This document shows positions 7,640 through 15,135 of a DNA stretch of 64,000 bases, piece by piece (positions within the stretch are counted from its first letter, which is position 1; every line of letters begins with the position of its first letter). A program made the translations under genes and the position numbers. The notes beneath the pieces are model-generated. The model was not told the origin of the DNA. It worked only from the letters and a program-made list of their open reading frames with translations, and searched no databases. Origin of the DNA: Azospirillum sp. TSA2s (lineage in GTDB: Bacteria > Pseudomonadota > Alphaproteobacteria > Azospirillales > Azospirillaceae); contig NZ_CP039649.1 in the NCBI RefSeq assembly GCF_004923315.1, forward strand, positions 1 to 64,000. Direction: 5' to 3'.

Positions 7640-8656
7640 ATGGACCGGCATTTCCTGTCGCCGCCCAAACCTCCGGCGCTGCGCGACATGGCCGACCTGA
7701 TGGTCTGGCCGTGGTTCAGCCTGGCCAAGACGCCGCGCCGTCTGCCCATCGTCTTCGAACAGGGCGATGTCGCCATCCACGTCGAGCCCACCGGAGAGCT
7801 CGGCCTCGCCACCATCTGGGACGCCGACCTCCTGCTCTGGGCGGCCAGCCGCTGGACCGATACCCTCGACGCCGGGCGGACGCCGGACCGGCGACTGGAG
7901 GTGTCCCCTTATCGGCTTCTGCGCGACCTCGGCCGCGGCACCGGGCGTCACGACTACGCCTTGCTGCGCGCCGCTCTCAACCGGTTGGCGGCGACGCGGG
8001 TGGAAACCACGCTGCGTGCGGGCGATCCGAAGCGGCCGGCCCGCTTCCGCTGGCTGGAATGCTGGGAGCCGGGCAAGGACGGTGTCGTCCTGACCTTGCC
8101 GGACTGGCTGTTCGCCGCGGTGTGCGAGCGGCGGGTGCTGACGCTCGACCCCGGCTACCTCGGCCTCACTGGCGGGCTGGCGCGCTGGCTCTACCGGCTG
8201 GTACGCAAGATGGGCGGCCGCCAGCAGGGCGGCGGCGCCATCGGCCTGCGCCGGCTGCACGCCCGCAGCGGCAGTCCGGCCCGCTACGCCAACTTCGTCG
8301 TGGGCGTCCGGCGCATCGTCGCCGCCGGTCTGCCGGGCTACCGGCTGTCGATCGTGCGCACCGGCGGCGAGGACCGGCTGCTGTTCTCCCGGGAGTGCAC
8401 CGCGGCGAACCTGTCCACGCCCGCCTGTGGACAAGGTGTGAACGCGGTCGGGACATCGCCTTCGGATCGTCTCGGGACATCGGCCCCCCCAGTCGCGGGA
8501 GAACGCGCACCCGACTCGGAGTCAACCCCTTGGCCCGCCTTGCCGATTCGCCCCTATAACATCTATAACTTAAACAATAACAGAATCATGGCAGCTGACT
8601 CCAAGACTCCTCTCCCTGTGGATAAGTCGCTGCGGGAAGGGGAGGCGGGGTCATGA
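7640..8656 (+). CDS. repA: Replication initiator protein A
   Basis: A 338-residue protein of the alphaproteobacterial plasmid/ICE replication initiator A family. It starts MDRHFLSPPKPPALRDMADL and contains ARWLYRLVRKMGGRQ with the following Arg-rich region, typical of the DNA-binding winged-helix part. It presumably binds an adjacent origin and loads host replication proteins. The C-terminal ~80 residues are low-complexity, and their DNA contains DnaA-box-like sequences and an AT-rich tract. The stop overlaps the parA start by 4 bp, so replication and partition are co-transcribed. Confidence 0.75.
   Translation: MDRHFLSPPKPPALRDMADLMVWPWFSLAKTPRRLPIVFEQGDVAIHVEPTGELGLATIWDADLLLWAASRWTDTLDAGRTPDRRLEVSPYRLLRDLGRGTGRHDYALLRAALNRLAATRVETTLRAGDPKRPARFRWLECWEPGKDGVVLTLPDWLFAAVCERRVLTLDPGYLGLTGGLARWLYRLVRKMGGRQQGGGAIGLRRLHARSGSPARYANFVVGVRRIVAAGLPGYRLSIVRTGGEDRLLFSRECTAANLSTPACGQGVNAVGTSPSDRLGTSAPPVAGERAPDSESTPWPALPIRPYNIYNLNNNRIMAADSKTPLPVDKSLREGEAGS
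8410..8630. other. Candidate origin of replication inside the repA 3' end
   Basis: TGTGGATAA at 8617-8625 is an exact DnaA-box consensus (TTATCCACA on the minus strand), and TGTGGACAA at 8426-8434 differs by one base. Between them, 8554-8590 is strikingly AT-rich for this GC-rich region. No array of repeated initiator-binding sites (iterons) was seen, so the assignment is tentative. Confidence 0.4.
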
Positions 8657-9306
8657 TCGTGGCTCTGCTGAACCAGAAGGGCGGCGTCGGCAAGACGACG
8701 CTCGCCACCCATCTCGCCGGGGAACTGGCCCGGCAGGGCTCCCGTGTGCTGCTGATCGACGCCGACCCTCAGGGCTCGGCACTGGACTGGGCCGAGCAGC
8801 GCAATCGCGAGGGGCTGCCCCGGCTGTTCGCGATGATCGGCCTGGCGCGGGAAACCTTGCACCGCGAGGTGCCCGACCTGGCCTCCGGCGTCGAGCATGT
8901 GGTGATCGACGGACCGCCGCGGGTGACGGCGCTGGTGCGCTCGGCGATCCTGGCGGCCGAGCAGGTGCTGATCCCGGTTCAGCCCAGTTCGTTCGACGCC
9001 TGGGCCTCAGCCGAGCTGCTGCGGCTGCTCGAGGAGGCCCGCGGCTGGAAGCCCGGCCTGTCGGCCCGTTTCGTCCTGAACCGCTGCATCGCCCGCACCC
9101 GGCTGCTGGCCGATGCGCGGCGTGAACTGGCCGCAGTGGTGCCGCCGGCGATGGCGGCCTCGGTCGGTCAGCGGGTCGCCTTCGCCCGTTGCGTCCGCTC
9201 CGGCCGGCTGGTCTTCGAGAGCGAACCGCAGTCCACCGCGGCCCGCGAGATCGCGGCGCTGGCCGCCGAGCTGCTCGAGCCCGTACAGCCGGAGACCGGG
9301 CGATGA
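8653..9306 (+). CDS. parA: ParA-family partition ATPase
   Basis: A 217-residue Walker-type ATPase of the short ParA class without an N-terminal HTH. The deviant Walker A motif is complete (KGGVGKTT, residues 9-16) with both signature lysines, and VLLIDADPQGSALDW is the Walker A' region. It should form ATP-dependent dimers on DNA that move the replicon via a centromere-binding partner. That partner is probably the next gene, a small ribbon-helix-helix protein that overlaps its stop by 4 bp. It starts at the ATGA overlap with repA. Confidence 0.9.
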   Translation: MIVALLNQKGGVGKTTLATHLAGELARQGSRVLLIDADPQGSALDWAEQRNREGLPRLFAMIGLARETLHREVPDLASGVEHVVIDGPPRVTALVRSAILAAEQVLIPVQPSSFDAWASAELLRLLEEARGWKPGLSARFVLNRCIARTRLLADARRELAAVVPPAMAASVGQRVAFARCVRSGRLVFESEPQSTAAREIAALAAELLEPVQPETGR

Positions 9307-9548
9307 GCGGCGGGCGGATCGGCTTCGGCGCTCGTCCCGTCGTGCCCGAGCCCACGCCGGACGCCTGGGTGCGGCGGGGCGAGGCGTCGCCGGCCAAGGC
9401 GGAACTCTACACCGCACGGCTGACGGTGGACATCACACCGGAGCTGCGCGGGCGGATCAAGATCGCCGCCTTCCGCCGCGGCGTGACCATGGCGGTGCTG
9501 TTGCGCGAGCTGCTGGAAACCAGCTTCGCCGGGGAGGAGCGGCCATGA
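9303..9548 (+). CDS. Ribbon-helix-helix partition (centromere-binding) protein
   Basis: An 81-residue protein with an unstructured N-terminus and a C-terminal ribbon-helix-helix: the strand YTARLTVDITPEL followed by two helices (RGRIKIAAFRRG, TMAVLLRELLETSF). Small RHH proteins after short ParA genes usually bind the centromere and stimulate the ATPase. It overlaps parA by 4 bp upstream and the second parA-like gene by 4 bp downstream. The role is inferred from fold and position. Confidence 0.7.
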   Translation: MSGGRIGFGARPVVPEPTPDAWVRRGEASPAKAELYTARLTVDITPELRGRIKIAAFRRGVTMAVLLRELLETSFAGEERP

Positions 9549-10198
9549 TCGCCGCCCTGGTCAACCTGATGCCCGGCGTCGGCAGGACCACGCTGGCGCT
9601 CAATCTGGCCGGCGAACTGGCGCTGCAGGGCAGGCGGGTGGTGGTGCTCGACGTCGATGGCGTTTCCGGCACCGGGGACTGGATCGCGCGGCGCCGGGCC
9701 AACGGGATGCCGGCCCTGTTCGACAGCGCCACGATTGCCGGCACCCAGCTGCGACATGGACTGGGAGGCTTTGCTGCCAGTTTCGACCATGTCCTGCTCG
9801 ACACCCCGTCCCGTTCACCGGCTGCGCTGCGGTCCGTCCTGTCGGTCATCGAGACGGTGCTGATCCCGACGTGGCCAGACCGGAGGTCCCTCGGGCGCTG
9901 TGCCGCGACGATGCAGCTGGTCATCGAGGCGCTGGCGATGGAGCCGGCTCTCACGGCGTCGCTGGTGCTGAGCAAAGTACCCGATGGGCTGCGGGTCGAA
10001 CCGGGCAGCGAGGCCACCGTGATGGGGCTGCGCCTGCCGGTCTCGGCGGCGGTGATCCGGCAGCGGCGGGTGTTCGCCGACAGCATGGACACTGGGCTGC
10101 TGGTGCCGGAACTCGAGATGGCGGGGCAGGCCGAGGCCGACATCCGCCACCTTGTCTCGGAAATTTTCGGGCTGGCGACGGCCGCAGTGACCGGCTGA
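9545..10198 (+). CDS. Second ParA-like protein with degenerate P-loop
   Basis: A 217-residue paralogue of the ParA encoded at 8653, colinear over the N-terminus (both begin with the pattern MI-A-L-N and keep TTLA-LAGELA). The Walker A motif is altered: the signature Lys9 is Met and the P-loop Lys14 is Arg (MPGVGRTT). VVLDVDGVSGTGDW keeps the A' Asp but not the usual DPQGS. ATP hydrolysis is probably weak or absent, so it may be a regulatory partner of the first ParA or a decaying copy. The intact frame and operon position favour a retained function. Confidence 0.75.
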   Translation: MIAALVNLMPGVGRTTLALNLAGELALQGRRVVVLDVDGVSGTGDWIARRRANGMPALFDSATIAGTQLRHGLGGFAASFDHVLLDTPSRSPAALRSVLSVIETVLIPTWPDRRSLGRCAATMQLVIEALAMEPALTASLVLSKVPDGLRVEPGSEATVMGLRLPVSAAVIRQRRVFADSMDTGLLVPELEMAGQAEADIRHLVSEIFGLATAAVTG

Positions 10199-10205
10199 TC
10201 AAGGG

Positions 10206-10232
10206 GCCGACCGTCCTCTTGCGGCGGTCGGC
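10206..10232 (+). terminator. Hairpin after the repA-par operon
   Basis: GCCGACCG and CGGTCGGC form a perfect 8-bp stem starting 7 bp after the last par gene stop. No strong T-tract follows, so the terminator call is tentative. Confidence 0.4.
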
Positions 10233-10523
10233 GACCCTCTTCGCTCATCCGCGCGCAATGACAGGAAGACGGCCAAAGCCGGAAAGCTCCGGCGGGACTG
10301 CGTGGTGGTCTGGGAAGGGAAGGAAATCAACGGCCAGCAAGATAAAGGGGCGGTTCGTCGTCGGTCATGATCGTTGATGTTCTTCATGTTTCCCTGTGGA
10401 CGCGCATCCTGAAACGAACATGGGCGAACACAGTCTCTGTTCTCCCGTCACTCCTTTGAAAACTGTCATGGAGGCCGCGTCCTGGCCCATCGTCGGCTCC
10501 AGTTTTGGTGGAGGAGCAGCGGC
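10233..10523. other. Non-coding region before the relaxase, candidate oriT
   Basis: About 290 bp without a convincing gene separate the par operon from the relaxase gene. Transfer origins are commonly placed here. I see no diagnostic nick-site sequence that I can name, so this rests on position only. A Shine-Dalgarno (GTGGAGGAG) lies at its right end. Confidence 0.3.
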
Positions 10524-11264
10524 ATGCGGGGACGCGGGTCCATCTTCGACGGCCTCTCGGCGGACGACGGCTTCCAGGCGCGGATGAAGGCGCTGGTCGA
10601 CCGTGGCCGCGCGCTGGCCCGCGGCTACGTTCGCCGCTCCGAGCGCCGGGTCAAGGTCCGCGCCGCCTCGGCCGAGCACGGCGCCTATGCCCGCCCGGTC
10701 AACGTCAAGCTGCTCTACCACGACCGCGCCCGCGGCGCCTTTCCCAACTCGGTCGCCGTGCTGGCCAACTACCTCGCCAAGGACGGCCCGCTGTTCGATC
10801 GCGACCGCCCCGGCATCGACAAGGGCGAGGTGGCCGCCGCCTGGTCGGACGATCGCCGTGTCTTCCATGTCATCGTCAGCCCGAACGACGGCCACCGCAT
10901 CGACGACATGGTCGCCTACGGCCGGGAGATCATGACCGCCTGGGAACGCCGGGTCGGCGAGCTGGAATGGGTGGCGGCGGTCGAGCGCAAGCCTGACATG
11001 GCTCACCCGGGCGGCAACCGGCACCTGCACGTCATGATCCGCGGCGTGCAGGACGAGCGCGACCTCTACTTCGAGCGCGAGGTCGTCACCCACTGGTTCC
11101 GCCACGATGCGGTCGAGGTCACCACCCGGACGCTGGGCTGGATGGACGAGCGCGAGCGGCAGGCCTACGAGCGCCAGCTGGTCGAGATGCAGCGCTTGCG
11201 CGAGGAGCGTGGCCGTGAGGCCGGGCGCGACGGCCTGGACGAGCTGGGAGGGCGCGAGCTGTGA
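10524..11264 (+). CDS. Short MobA/VirD2-like relaxase
   Basis: A 246-residue protein resembling the core of RlxS/VirD2-type relaxases. VLANYLAKDG near residue 83 aligns with the conserved Tyr region, RRVFHVIVSPNDG and AYGREIM follow as in those enzymes, and NRHLHVMIRG (His167, His169) is the metal-binding HxH of the HUH fold. It should nick oriT and stay covalently bound to the transferred strand. Family members of this type are often above 550 residues with a C-terminal DUF3363 or primase region, which is absent here. Its stop overlaps the next gene (GTGA). Confidence 0.7.
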   Translation: MRGRGSIFDGLSADDGFQARMKALVDRGRALARGYVRRSERRVKVRAASAEHGAYARPVNVKLLYHDRARGAFPNSVAVLANYLAKDGPLFDRDRPGIDKGEVAAAWSDDRRVFHVIVSPNDGHRIDDMVAYGREIMTAWERRVGELEWVAAVERKPDMAHPGGNRHLHVMIRGVQDERDLYFEREVVTHWFRHDAVEVTTRTLGWMDERERQAYERQLVEMQRLREERGREAGRDGLDELGGREL

Positions 11265-11608
11265 CCCGCCTTTCCCGCGTCGCTGTTGCCTACGGCCTCG
11301 CCGTCTGGCTGTTGACCGTCCAGGCGGTCACTGAGCTGGTCGGTTGGCTCTTCGCCTGGCCGGCGGTCTTCGGCGGCCTGCGCATCGGCACCGTCGCGCT
11401 CTATTGGCCCGGCCAGTTCCTGACTTGGAGTGCCCTGCTGGCCCCCGGCCACCGCTGGATCGTCACCGTCGCCATCCTGGTCTGCATCGCCGGGGCCCTG
11501 GCGCTGGCGGTGCGCGCTGGGATCGTCTTGCGCGGCCACCAGGATCCTCGCTTCGGCGCCGGCCGTTGGGCCGGGGACGCCGACGTCCGCCGCAGCGGCC
11601 TGCTGTGA
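11261..11608 (+). CDS. Membrane N-terminal part of a split VirD4/TraG coupling protein
   Basis: A 115-residue protein with about three hydrophobic segments (residues ~7-28, ~38-58, ~68-88), ending in RFGAGRWAGDADVRRSGLL. That ending is the sequence which, in VirD4/TraG proteins, joins the membrane anchor to the cytoplasmic ATPase. The ATPase follows as a separate ORF 11 nt later in another frame. The GTG start overlaps the relaxase stop. Either the coupling protein is naturally made of two polypeptides here, or a frameshift plus new start split it. Confidence 0.7.
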   Translation: MTRLSRVAVAYGLAVWLLTVQAVTELVGWLFAWPAVFGGLRIGTVALYWPGQFLTWSALLAPGHRWIVTVAILVCIAGALALAVRAGIVLRGHQDPRFGAGRWAGDADVRRSGLL

Positions 11609-11619
11609 CGGGGGCGGCG

Positions 11620-13113
11620 ATGACAGACTCCTGCATCGTCCTCGGCGCCTGGAACGGCCGGCCCCTGCGCGAACGCACCCTTCAGCCGGTCCTGGTGATC
11701 GGCCCCACCGGCTCGGGGAAAACCACCACCACGGTGCTGCCCACCCTGTTCGCCGGCTGGCGGGAGAGCGCCGTCGTCTGGGACTTCAAGGGCGCCATGG
11801 CCGGCGATACGGGCGCGGCGCGCGAGCGCTTCGGCGACGTCATCGTGCTCGACATCGCCCGGCCCGGCGGCCCTCGCTACAACCCGTTGATGGCGGTGCG
11901 GCCGGGTGCGCATCTGGTGCCGGACTGCCAGCATGCTGCCCGCATCCTCACCGAGGGCGAAAAGGAGGGGCATTGGCGCAACGCCGCCTTCTCCTACCTC
12001 ACCGGCGTCTTCGTCTATCTGCTGACCGCCGCGGCGGATGGCGAGAAATCGTTGGCCGGCGCCCGCCGGCACATCCTGCTCGGCGACGATGGGTTGACCC
12101 TGATGTTGGCCGAGGGGGTCCACCCCACCGCCCAGCGCGCCGCCCAGGAACTGTGGGACAAAAGCGTCGCCGCCGACGCCGAGCCGCCGGCGTCAGGGTT
12201 GGACGAGGAGGGCAGGAAGGACGCGCCGGCCCGGAAGGGCGGGCGGGGTGGGGCGGTCGACAAGAGCCTGCATTACCGCAAGTCGGTCTATGTCACCGCC
12301 TCGGTGCTGCTCGCCGAGTTCGAGGACTCTGTTCTCGACGTCCAGACCGCCGCCAGCGACTTCTCGATCTCCGACCTCGTGGCCGGCGAGCGGCCGGTGA
12401 CGCTTTACATCGTCGCTCGGCCGATGGACGCCCGCCGCCTGCGCCGGGTCTTCACCCTGATCCTTACCCAGATGATCGATTTCCTCACCGTCGACCGGTC
12501 TCTGGCCGACGATGGACGGGCGCGGCGCTGGAGGCTGCTGGTGGCGTTGGACGAGTTCCTCCAGTTCCGCATGGCCGAGGCAGCGGAGTGGATCCGCTAC
12601 GTCCGCGAATACGGCATCCGTCTGCTGCTGCTCGCCCAGAGCCTGGGCGAGGTGGAGGAGCGCTACGGCAAGGGCCTGACCGCCAACACACGGCTTGTCG
12701 TGTTCCGGCCGAATTCGTCGGACGAGGCGGAACGGATCAGCCGGATGGTGGGCGAGGCGATCGAGGAGGTGCCGACGCGCTCGACCTCGAAGGGCCTGCT
12801 CGACTTGGTGCCGACCGTCAGCCGCGGTGTGCGGGTGGACCGCCGGCCGGTGCTGCCGATGCACGCAGCGCTGGAGATGGACGGCAACGACCTGATCATC
12901 TTCGGCTACGGCAAGCCGATCCGCGGCATCCGTCTGCACCCCTACAGCGATCCGCAGTGGCGCGGCTTTTACGGGCCGCCGGTCCGAGGCTGGACGGCCC
13001 GGCCGGAGGCGAACCGCTGGTTCGGTGCGCTGGGCGGGCAGGGGGATGGAGCAACCGTCCCCTGGAAGCCGGAGCGTCCCGCCCGTCCGGCCCGTCGCAA
13101 GACCATCGTGTGA
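11620..13113 (+). CDS. virD4: VirD4/TraG coupling protein, ATPase part
   Basis: A 497-residue cytoplasmic ATPase that links the relaxosome to the mating channel. Walker A is GPTGSGKTT (residues ~28-36), followed by AVVWDFKGAMAGDTG, and LLVALDEFLQF is Walker B. The later region (RLLLLAQSLGEVEERYG, then TANTRLVVFRP) matches the family core. It lacks the N-terminal transmembrane anchor, which is encoded by the preceding ORF. It is followed by a small RHH-type gene and the trb operon. Confidence 0.85.
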   Translation: MTDSCIVLGAWNGRPLRERTLQPVLVIGPTGSGKTTTTVLPTLFAGWRESAVVWDFKGAMAGDTGAARERFGDVIVLDIARPGGPRYNPLMAVRPGAHLVPDCQHAARILTEGEKEGHWRNAAFSYLTGVFVYLLTAAADGEKSLAGARRHILLGDDGLTLMLAEGVHPTAQRAAQELWDKSVAADAEPPASGLDEEGRKDAPARKGGRGGAVDKSLHYRKSVYVTASVLLAEFEDSVLDVQTAASDFSISDLVAGERPVTLYIVARPMDARRLRRVFTLILTQMIDFLTVDRSLADDGRARRWRLLVALDEFLQFRMAEAAEWIRYVREYGIRLLLLAQSLGEVEERYGKGLTANTRLVVFRPNSSDEAERISRMVGEAIEEVPTRSTSKGLLDLVPTVSRGVRVDRRPVLPMHAALEMDGNDLIIFGYGKPIRGIRLHPYSDPQWRGFYGPPVRGWTARPEANRWFGALGGQGDGATVPWKPERPARPARRKTIV

Positions 13114-13126
13114 AGGGACGATCGCC

Positions 13127-13489
13127 ATGAGCCGCGACACGGGCAACGCCCTAAATTCCGACGAGCTGCGCAAGCTCCGCCACGTCTCCGCCCGCATTCC
13201 CGAGGTGCTGGCCCGGCAGGTGGACATCATTCAGGAGCGCCACCGGCTCCGTCATTTCTCCGAGGCTATTACCCTGGTGATCGACCACGGCCTGTCGGCG
13301 CTCGCCCGCGCCCGGGTCGAAGAGGACCAGATCGAGGCCACCATCCTGCGCATCGAGGACATGATGGTGACCCAGCTCGCCCTGCTCAATGTCGGGCTCG
13401 AGGTCGATGCCGAGGCCGTGGCCGAGACCCGGACGGCGATCCTGGAGGAGTGGTCGCGCCGGGGTCGCCGCGGTGGGCCGACGTCATGA
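13127..13489 (+). CDS. Small RHH/coiled-coil protein before trbB
   Basis: A 120-residue protein. After a charged N-terminus, VSARIPEVLARQVDIIQ and FSEAITLVIDHGLSAL fit a ribbon-helix-helix DNA-binding fold; the rest is a long helix (ARARVEEDQIEATILRIED) likely to dimerise. Small proteins like this between the coupling protein and trbB are common in alphaproteobacterial Trb systems and may act in oriT binding or regulation, but the function is not established. The ATGA overlap with trbB shows translational coupling. Confidence 0.6.
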   Translation: MSRDTGNALNSDELRKLRHVSARIPEVLARQVDIIQERHRLRHFSEAITLVIDHGLSALARARVEEDQIEATILRIEDMMVTQLALLNVGLEVDAEAVAETRTAILEEWSRRGRRGGPTS

Positions 13490-14640
13490 ACGGGCCGGTC
13501 ATCACCGAGGAAAGCCTCGACCGGCCGGCGCTGCTTCTGGCCTCGCTAGCGCGGCTGCGCGCGGCGCTGTTCGGCGACCTGCTGGCCCGCGACGACGTCG
13601 CCAACGTCCTGGTGCTGCCGCCGACCGGCGGGTCCAACCTGTGCCGGGTGGTGGTGAAGAACGGCCCGGTGCCGGAGTTTGTCCGCACCGTCGAGCCGGC
13701 CCAGGTGATGCGCTTCCTCGCCACGGTCGCCGGCTTTGCCCGCCGCGAGCTGCGCCGCGACCGTCCGACGCTGGACGCCGTGCTGCCGGTCACCGGCGAG
13801 CGCATCCACGCCGACATCCCGCCGGTGACGCCGGGACCGTCCTGCTCGATCCGCAAGCCCTACCGCGGCCGCATCACGCTCGACGAGTGGGCTGCGACCG
13901 GCGGCGCGACAACACTCCAGGTCGCCCTGATCCGCAAGCTGATCGCTGCCCGCCGCACGATGGTGATCGCCGGCGACGTCGACACCGGCAAGACGACGCT
14001 GCTGCGTGCCTGCCTGGAGGAGCCTGCCTTCCAGCAGGGTCTGCCCGCCGTCCTGCAGGATCCCTTCGAGTTCGAGCCGCCCTGTCCCTTCGCCTACGCG
14101 ATGGTCGCCGATCCGCTGGCCGACCCGCCGGTGACGCTGGAGGCCCTGGTGGCCGGCGCGCTCCGGGTACCGATGACGCATCTGGTGCTGGGCGAGGTCC
14201 GCCGGGCCGAGGCGCGCGCCATGGTGGTCGGCTGGACCACCGGGCATCCGGGGCTCTGCACTGTGCATGCCGGCTCGGCCTGGGACGCGCTCGACCGCGT
14301 CGCCCAGATGGTGGGCTTGGGCGGCATCGCGATGGACGCTCTGCAGATGCGCTGGATCGCCAAGGCTGTCCATGCCGTGGTGCATCTCGCCCGCCGTCCC
14401 GACGGGCGCCGCTTCGTGAACGAGATCGTCCGGGTCGAGGGCTACGACTCCGCCCGCGGCTTCCTCCTCCGCCCGCTGGGGGCGGGGGATTTCACCGGTG
14501 GAGGTGATGATGACGAGCAAGGGTACGTCATACCGGGCGCTCGCTCTGACGTTAACGTTGGCCGCGGTGAGCGGTCCGGCGCGGGCGCAGGTGATCGCCA
14601 ACCTCGGCGCCGAGCTGCTGTCCTGGCAGGCGGTGTTTGA
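13486..14640 (+). CDS. trbB: TrbB/VirB11-type conjugation ATPase
   Basis: A 384-residue hexameric secretion ATPase that powers pilus assembly and transfer. The P-loop is GDVDTGKTT (residues ~165-173), with a downstream Asp box (VLQDPFEFEP), Walker B-like LVLGEVRRAEARAM and His box region (GWTTGHPGLCTVHAGS). The protein is longer than usual for the family: the last ~45 residues (after GAGDFTGG) are Gly/Arg-rich and encoded by DNA that also encodes the start and signal peptide of trbC in another frame, a 134-bp overlap. This tail is probably non-essential. Confidence 0.85.
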   Translation: MNGPVITEESLDRPALLLASLARLRAALFGDLLARDDVANVLVLPPTGGSNLCRVVVKNGPVPEFVRTVEPAQVMRFLATVAGFARRELRRDRPTLDAVLPVTGERIHADIPPVTPGPSCSIRKPYRGRITLDEWAATGGATTLQVALIRKLIAARRTMVIAGDVDTGKTTLLRACLEEPAFQQGLPAVLQDPFEFEPPCPFAYAMVADPLADPPVTLEALVAGALRVPMTHLVLGEVRRAEARAMVVGWTTGHPGLCTVHAGSAWDALDRVAQMVGLGGIAMDALQMRWIAKAVHAVVHLARRPDGRRFVNEIVRVEGYDSARGFLLRPLGAGDFTGGGDDDEQGYVIPGARSDVNVGRGERSGAGAGDRQPRRRAAVLAGGV

Positions 14641-14800
14641 CACCAACTTCGTGCCGATCGCGGTGACCGCCGGGCTGCTGCTGGCGCTGGTCGCCGCGAT
14701 GTTCTCCCGCATCGCCGGGGTGGTGGTGTTCGTCTTCACCGTCGCCGGCGCCGCCGCCTACGGCGCGCGAGACGCCATCATCGCGTTGGCGGGAGGGTGA
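14507..14800 (+). CDS. trbC: TrbC/VirB2-type prepilin
   Basis: A 97-residue pilin precursor with a signal peptide (hydrophobic ALALTLTLAAVSGP, then ARAQ as likely cleavage site). After this come two hydrophobic segments (IAVTAGLLLALVAAMF and VVVFVFTVAGAAAYG), as in VirB2 pilins. Starts at 14507 or 14510 are both possible; GGTGGAGG lies just upstream. It overlaps the 3' end of trbB and is followed at once by the TrbD frame. Confidence 0.8.
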   Translation: MMTSKGTSYRALALTLTLAAVSGPARAQVIANLGAELLSWQAVFDTNFVPIAVTAGLLLALVAAMFSRIAGVVVFVFTVAGAAAYGARDAIIALAGG

Positions 14801-14801
14801 G

Positions 14802-15119
14802 CTGGACACCCTGCCGCCGGATGGCTGGGAGAAGCCGGTACGCCGCACCTCGGTGCGGCCGACCAAGATGCCGTTCGGCGTGCCGATCGAGCTGCTGGCG
14901 ATCGCCCTCTGGCTGGCCGCCGAGCTGTGGCTGGCGCTCGGCGCCCTCCCCCAAGCGGTGGCGGGGTTCTTCGCCATCTTCCTCACCGCGCGCCACCTGA
15001 CCCGCCGCGATCCCTGGTGGCTGGAGATCGTCCGCCAGGGCACCGCTGCCTGGCTGGCGCGCGTCCTCCGCACCCGCGGCGGATCGTTGGGCCGGTCCGC
15101 CTACAAAGCTCCCCGCTGA
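14802..15119 (+). CDS. trbD: TrbD/VirB3-type membrane protein
   Basis: A small inner-membrane protein of the VirB3 family, normally in complex with the VirB4-type ATPase encoded next. The first conventional start is GTG 14853 (88 residues), but the in-frame sequence upstream reads LDTLPPDGWEKPVRRTSVRP, the pattern expected at a TrbD N-terminus. Translation may therefore begin at the CTG at 14802, just after a GGGAGGG ribosome site. Two hydrophobic stretches follow (LLAIALWLAAELWLALGA and AVAGFFAIFLT). Confidence 0.7.
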   Translation: MDTLPPDGWEKPVRRTSVRPTKMPFGVPIELLAIALWLAAELWLALGALPQAVAGFFAIFLTARHLTRRDPWWLEIVRQGTAAWLARVLRTRGGSLGRSAYKAPR

Positions 15120-15135
15120 TTGGAAAGCGCCGATC

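Noticed and set aside
14853..15119. GTG 14853 as the sole TrbD start
   Set aside because: Upstream in-frame residues fit the TrbD N-terminus, so the start is probably earlier; kept as an alternative in the feature entry.
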